64,000 nt of DNA, from the NCBI RefSeq assembly GCF_014648995.1, contig NZ_BMSE01000001.1:186001-250000 (forward strand), in the 5' to 3' direction. The notes under the pieces were generated by a model. That model had not been told where the DNA came from. It worked only from the letters and a program-made list of their open reading frames with translations, and ran no database searches. Positions within the stretch are counted from its first letter, which is position 1, and each line of letters begins with the position of its first letter. Below are positions 60,659 to 64,000 of the stretch, piece by piece. Made by a program: the position numbers and the translations under genes. This DNA comes from Streptomyces massasporeus (GTDB taxonomy: Bacteria; Actinomycetota; Actinomycetes; Streptomycetales; Streptomycetaceae).

Positions 60659-61018
60659 GTGAACACCACCCAGGACACGACGTACTACGCCCACGGGACT
60701 CCGGCCGAGCGCTGGGAGCGCGCGCAGCTGTTCTTCGAGGCCAGGGACTACGCCGCCGCCGCGCGCGTCCTGGTCGGGCTCGTCGAGGAGGTGCCCGAGC
60801 AGACCGGGCCCCGGCTGCTCCTGGCGCGCTCCTACTACCACTCGGCCCAACTGCGTCGCGCCGAGGCCGAGTTGCGGACGATCGTCGAGCGGGACCCGGT
60901 GGAGCACTACGCCCGGCTGATGCTCGGCCGCACCCTGCAGCGGCAGAGCCGGCACGAGGAGGCGGAGTCGCATCTGCGGATCGCCTCGGCGCTCGCGGGT
61001 GACTTCGAGCAGGTCTGA
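60659..61018 (+). CDS. Tetratricopeptide-repeat protein
   Basis: A 119-residue protein with about three TPR-like helical hairpins: ERAQLFFEARDYAAAARVLVGLVEE, GPRLLLARSYYHSAQLRRAEAELRTIVERDP and EHYARLMLGRTLQRQSRHEEAESHLRIAS. TPRs mediate protein contacts; the partner is unknown. The GTG at 60659 has GAAGGAGG about 8 bases upstream. It is a separate transcription unit, followed by a strong hairpin. Confidence 0.82.
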   Translation: MNTTQDTTYYAHGTPAERWERAQLFFEARDYAAAARVLVGLVEEVPEQTGPRLLLARSYYHSAQLRRAEAELRTIVERDPVEHYARLMLGRTLQRQSRHEEAESHLRIASALAGDFEQV

Positions 61019-61035
61019 CCCGCGCCGCACATGAA

Positions 61036-61064
61036 GATGCCCGGCTCCGTGGGAGCCGGGCATC
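61036..61064. terminator. Perfect hairpin terminator between the TPR and PepSY genes
   Basis: GATGCCCGGCTCC (61036-61048) pairs perfectly with GGAGCCGGGCATC (61052-61064) around GTG. It lies between two convergent genes and could end both transcripts. Confidence 0.88.
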
Positions 61065-61082
61065 CGTGCGCCTGAGGGTCCG

Positions 61083-62486
61083 CTACCCGGCCGGTGTGCC
61101 GTACGAGCGCCGCCCGCGCCGGTAGGCGATCTCCCCCAGCAGGATGTCGACGGCGAGGAAGGCCGCCAGCGGGATGCCGAACAGGGGCATGAAGTACCCG
61201 AGTACGGCGATGCCCGCCAGCAGCGGCACGAGGATCTGCGGCGGGGCCTGCTGCCAGGCGCCGCGCGGGATCGGACGGCCGAAGGCGGTGCCGCGGCCGC
61301 GCTGCCACCACATGCGGTAGCCCCAGACGATCAGCAGGATCAGGGAGAGCGCCAGCAGCATCAGGGCGATCTGGTTGACCAGTCCGAACAGGATGCCGGT
61401 GTGCAGGTCGATGCCCCACCGGGTGAGCTTCGCGAGGACCGGGTGGTCCTCGAACCGCAGCACGTCGGTGACCTCACCGCTGGCCGGGTCGATCGCGACG
61501 GCGTCCTGCTTGGTGGGCCAGCTGCGCTGCACCTGCTTCACGACGTACGCCGAGGTGGCGTCGGCGGGGGGCACGATCTCCACCGGGTCGCCGAGCCCCT
61601 CGGCCCGCGCCGCCGCCAGGACCCTGTCCAGGCCCACACCGTGTGCGGCGTCGCCGGCCTGCCCGGCGGCGGAGCCGTGGCCGGAGTGCTCACCGCCCGC
61701 GGCGGCCGACACCGACGGGGTGGCCTGGCCCAGCGAGGTCCGCAGCTCGTCGATGTTGGCCCCGGCGTAGGCCGACCAGGTCAGACCGGTCGCCGAGAGG
61801 AAGAAGAACCCGGCCGCCGCCCATACGCCCACACTGCCGTGCAGCCCGAGGGTGCGGCGTCGCCCCTTCGCCCCCCGCACCTTGCGCAGGGCGCGACGGC
61901 GGGAGAACCACAGCGCCAGACCGCCCGCCGAGATGACCCACAGCCAGCTGGCCGCCAGCTCGCTGTACAGCCGCCCCGTCTCCCCCAGGTGCAGGTCCCG
62001 GTGGAACTCGTCGATCCAGGTGCGCAGCGGCAGCGCGCCGGTGGAGCCGTACTGTTCGAGCGAGCCGCGCACCTTCGCGGTGTACGGGTCGACGAACACG
62101 GCGAGCGTGTGGCCCTCACCGACGCCCGGGACGCCGGACAGCATCACCCTGGTCGTCGCGTCGGCCTCCGGTGAGGGGCGTACGGCGGAGACGGTGCCCT
62201 CGGGGTGCGCCTTGCGGGCGGCGGTCACCTGCTCGCCGATCGGGAGCTTCCGCTCGCCCACGGGGACGGTCAGTTCGTGGTCGTAGACGAGCTTCTCGGC
62301 CTGGAACGAGCCGGCGTACAGCAGGCCGGTGACGGCGGCGACGAGGAGGAACGGCGCCACCAGGACCCCGGCGTAGAAGTGCAGGCGGAGGATCAGCGGG
62401 CGCAGGGGGGCCCAGCTGCTCTTCGACGGTGCCGGGGCAGCTGGTTGCGGGGCCTCGTCCGTGGTGGTCGAGGGAGCGGTGGTCAT
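61083..62486 (-). CDS. PepSY-associated membrane protein
   Basis: A 467-residue protein of the PepSY-TM family. Helices are visible at LRLHFYAGVLVAPFLLVAAVTGLLYAG, then a PepSY-like periplasmic part (KAHPEGTVSAVRPSPEADATTRVML), helices SELAASWLWVISAGGLALWFS and GSVGVWAAAGFFFLSATGLTWSAYAG, a His/Gly-rich loop (GEHSGHGSAAG) and three C-terminal helices. HRDLHLG and GIDLHTGI carry the conserved membrane His, probably heme or metal ligands. Such proteins are linked to iron or copper handling and siderophore reduction. No metal operator is evident. Confidence 0.84.
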   Translation of the reverse strand: MTTAPSTTTDEAPQPAAPAPSKSSWAPLRPLILRLHFYAGVLVAPFLLVAAVTGLLYAGSFQAEKLVYDHELTVPVGERKLPIGEQVTAARKAHPEGTVSAVRPSPEADATTRVMLSGVPGVGEGHTLAVFVDPYTAKVRGSLEQYGSTGALPLRTWIDEFHRDLHLGETGRLYSELAASWLWVISAGGLALWFSRRRALRKVRGAKGRRRTLGLHGSVGVWAAAGFFFLSATGLTWSAYAGANIDELRTSLGQATPSVSAAAGGEHSGHGSAAGQAGDAAHGVGLDRVLAAARAEGLGDPVEIVPPADATSAYVVKQVQRSWPTKQDAVAIDPASGEVTDVLRFEDHPVLAKLTRWGIDLHTGILFGLVNQIALMLLALSLILLIVWGYRMWWQRGRGTAFGRPIPRGAWQQAPPQILVPLLAGIAVLGYFMPLFGIPLAAFLAVDILLGEIAYRRGRRSYGTPAG

Positions 62487-62639
62487 CGGCGGGCTTCTCC
62501 GGGGACGTCGTCAGGGCCGGTGCGGTGTGGGCGGTGGCCGTTGCGGTGCAGTAGTCGGGGCGGCAGGGGATTCAGTTCCCGGGGAACATGTGTGACGTGC
62601 GTCACGCATGGGTGGGGGGTGCCGTGCCATCCTGACGCG

Positions 62640-63284
62640 ATGGGAACCTCGAACGATCACGCACCCCTGGCCGAGCGGGTCGAGCAACTCCTTGACGGAG
62701 GTCTCCCGTTGACCATCGTCGCGGCCGGCGACCCGGTGCTGCGGCGGGGCACCGTGCCGTACGACGGCCAGCTGGAGCCCGCGCTGCTGGCCCGGTTCGT
62801 CGAGGCCCTGCGGGTGACCATGCGCGCGGCGCCCGGGGTCGGTCTGGCGGCGCCGCAGGTCGGTGTGGAGCTCAGGATCGCGGTGATCGAGGATCCGGCG
62901 CCGGTGCCGGAGGAGGTGCGGCGCACGCGCGGGCGGGTGCCGCAGCCGTTCCGGGTGCTGGTCAATCCCGCCTACGAGCCCGTCGGCGACGCGCGGGCCG
63001 CGTTCTTCGAGGGCTGCCTCAGCGTGCCGGGCTGGCAGGCGGTGGTGGCGCGGCCCGCCGAGGTGTGGCTGACGGGGCAGGACGAGCACGGGCAGGCCCT
63101 GGACGAGGTGTTCGAGGGCTGGCCGGCACGGATCGTGCAGCACGAGACGGACCATCTCGACGGCGTCCTGTACCTGGACCGCGCCGAGCCGCGTTCACTG
63201 TCGTCCAATCTGGCGATGGCGGAGCGCTGGGCCCAGCCGACGCCGGAGGAGGCGGCGCGGGCGCTCGGCTTCGAGCTCCCGTAG
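62640..63284 (+). CDS. def: Peptide deformylase
   Basis: A 214-residue metalloenzyme that removes the formyl group from new proteins. All three motifs are present: GVGLAAPQVG, EGCLSVPG (Cys metal ligand) and QHETDHLDG (HExxH; two His ligands and the catalytic Glu). The N-terminal extension of about thirty residues and the insertion after APQVG are as in other actinobacterial enzymes. The ATG at 62640 has no obvious ribosome-binding site. Streptomyces usually have several def paralogues, and this one is not beside fmt. Confidence 0.9.
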   Translation: MGTSNDHAPLAERVEQLLDGGLPLTIVAAGDPVLRRGTVPYDGQLEPALLARFVEALRVTMRAAPGVGLAAPQVGVELRIAVIEDPAPVPEEVRRTRGRVPQPFRVLVNPAYEPVGDARAAFFEGCLSVPGWQAVVARPAEVWLTGQDEHGQALDEVFEGWPARIVQHETDHLDGVLYLDRAEPRSLSSNLAMAERWAQPTPEEAARALGFELP

Positions 63285-63458
63285 CGCGCGGAGCCGCTCC
63301 GCCGAAATTTCGCAGGCGCCCGCGGCGGGGTCTCCGTTCCCGTGACCGCATGTCTACGCCCCGAATTTCCTAGCCGAGGACCCACTTCCACGCCACCCGT
63401 GTGTTCGCTTCTACCGGGAACTGGTGGTGCCCGCGCACTGGTGACCCCCGGCCGGGGC

Positions 63459-63481
63459 CGTCCGGCGCGGGGCGCCGGACG
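63459..63481 (-). terminator. Hairpin after the flavoprotein gene
   Basis: CGTCCGGCGC and GCGCCGGACG form a perfect 10-bp stem with the loop GGG, 10 bases past the stop codon of the minus-strand flavoprotein gene. Confidence 0.75.
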
Positions 63482-63490
63482 AGCCTCGGG

Positions 63491-64000
63491 TCAGGCGTCG
63501 CGGTAGGCCTCCAGCAGCCGCAGCCACACCTCGCTGATCGTGGGGTACGAGGGGACGGCGTGCCACAGACGGCTGATCGGGACCTGGCCGGCGACCGCGA
63601 TGGTCGCGGAGTGGATGAGTTCGCCGACGCCGGGGCCGACGAGGGTGACGCCGCGCAGGATCTCGGCCTCGAGGTCGACGATCATGCGGGCGCGGCCCTG
63701 GTAGCCGTCGGCGTACAGGCCGGCCCCGGCGACGGTGGACAGGTCCACGTCGACGGCCTTCACCCGGTGCCCCGCCTGTTCCGCCTCGGCCAGGGACAGG
63801 CCCACGGCCGCGGCTTCCGGGTCGGTGAAGACGACCTGCGGGACGGCGGCGTGGTCGGCGGTCGCGGCGTGGGCGCCCCACGGCTCGGCCACGAGGGTCT
63901 CCCCGGTGGCGCGGGCGGCGATGGCGGCTCCCGCGATGCGGGCCTGGTACTTGCCCTGGTGGGTGAGGAGGGCGCGGTGGTTGACGTCACCGACCGCGTA
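63491..64000 (-). CDS. FAD-dependent disulfide oxidoreductase, C-terminal part (partial)
   Basis: The window ends inside this gene. The visible 169 residues include AVGDVNHRALLTHQGKYQARIAG (FAD-binding Asp in GDV) and the C-terminal dimer domain PQVVFTDPEAAAVGLSLAEAEQAG, RARMIVDLEAEILRGVTLVGPGVGELIH and HAVPSYPTISEVWLRLLEAY. In dihydrolipoamide dehydrogenases the last part carries HxHPTxxE; here it reads HAVPSYPTISE, where the base His is kept but one position differs. Mercuric-reductase-like or quinone-reductase members share this. Exact function is undetermined. Confidence 0.83.
   Translation of the reverse strand, partial: YAVGDVNHRALLTHQGKYQARIAGAAIAARATGETLVAEPWGAHAATADHAAVPQVVFTDPEAAAVGLSLAEAEQAGHRVKAVDVDLSTVAGAGLYADGYQGRARMIVDLEAEILRGVTLVGPGVGELIHSATIAVAGQVPISRLWHAVPSYPTISEVWLRLLEAYRDA

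Noticed and set aside
1..64000. tRNA, rRNA, CRISPR arrays or phage structural genes
   Set aside because: No clover-leaf-like segment, regularly spaced repeat with unique spacers, or capsid/tail motif was seen on either strand. A covariance search was not possible here, so small RNAs could be missed.

Overview
The window reads as a stretch of Streptomyces (or close relative) chromosome. It is very GC-rich with strong third-position GC bias, uses many GTG and some TTG starts, packs genes densely on both strands, and carries families typical of the genus: RsbP/SpoIIE-type phosphatases, GAF-ANTAR and MarR/TetR/HxlR/PucR regulators, a mycothiol-dependent isomerase-type domain and a desaturase with its ferredoxin reductase. 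I saw no rRNA, tRNA, CRISPR array or complete insertion sequence.

1-25 kb looks like ordinary chromosome. It holds a three-gene RsbQ-RsbP-RsbV-like partner-switching module (0.9-3.4 kb), an alcohol dehydrogenase/tautomerase pair facing a TetR gene across two palindromic operators (3.3-5.5 kb), an ABC exporter, and a TetR-controlled permease plus amidohydrolase (7.6-11.7 kb). Two MFS transporters follow; one has its 3' end caught up in a 194-bp tandem repeat. Then come SRPBCC proteins, a MarR gene facing a frameshifted alpha/beta hydrolase, a Rieske oxygenase, a P-loop kinase, a GNAT enzyme and a PAS/GAF/PP2C phosphatase.

25-31 kb holds a secreted endonuclease/phosphatase-fold protein, an ANTAR regulator, a Tat-exported serine hydrolase, and a secreted sialidase-fold lectin protein. 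A LacI regulator with a 34-bp dyad in front of it follows, with a relic of a beta-galactosidase C-terminus between the two.

31-58 kb is accessory in character: small oxidoreductases, hydrolases, tautomerases, SnoaL proteins and metallo-beta-lactamase-fold proteins, nearly every group with its own MarR, HxlR, AraC or PucR regulator and a visible palindromic operator. Decayed genes lie between them: an IS1380-type transposase, a PucR regulator and an HTH protein. Two loci 16 kb apart (35.1-36.2 and 52.0-53.9 kb) are reciprocal broken copies. One keeps an intact marR but a fused remnant of araC and the metallo-hydrolase; the other keeps intact araC and metallo-hydrolase but only the start of marR. 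The metallo-hydrolase at 53.1 kb leads a co-directional run of two secreted beta-propeller (SMP-30-like) proteins, a dinucleotide-binding reductase with a damaged end, and a Bcr/CflA-type efflux pump. This run is the best candidate for an undescribed catabolic or detoxification module.

58-64 kb returns to common Streptomyces content: pirin, two overlapping MarR-type genes, a TPR protein, a PepSY membrane protein, a peptide deformylase and the end of a flavoprotein disulfide reductase.
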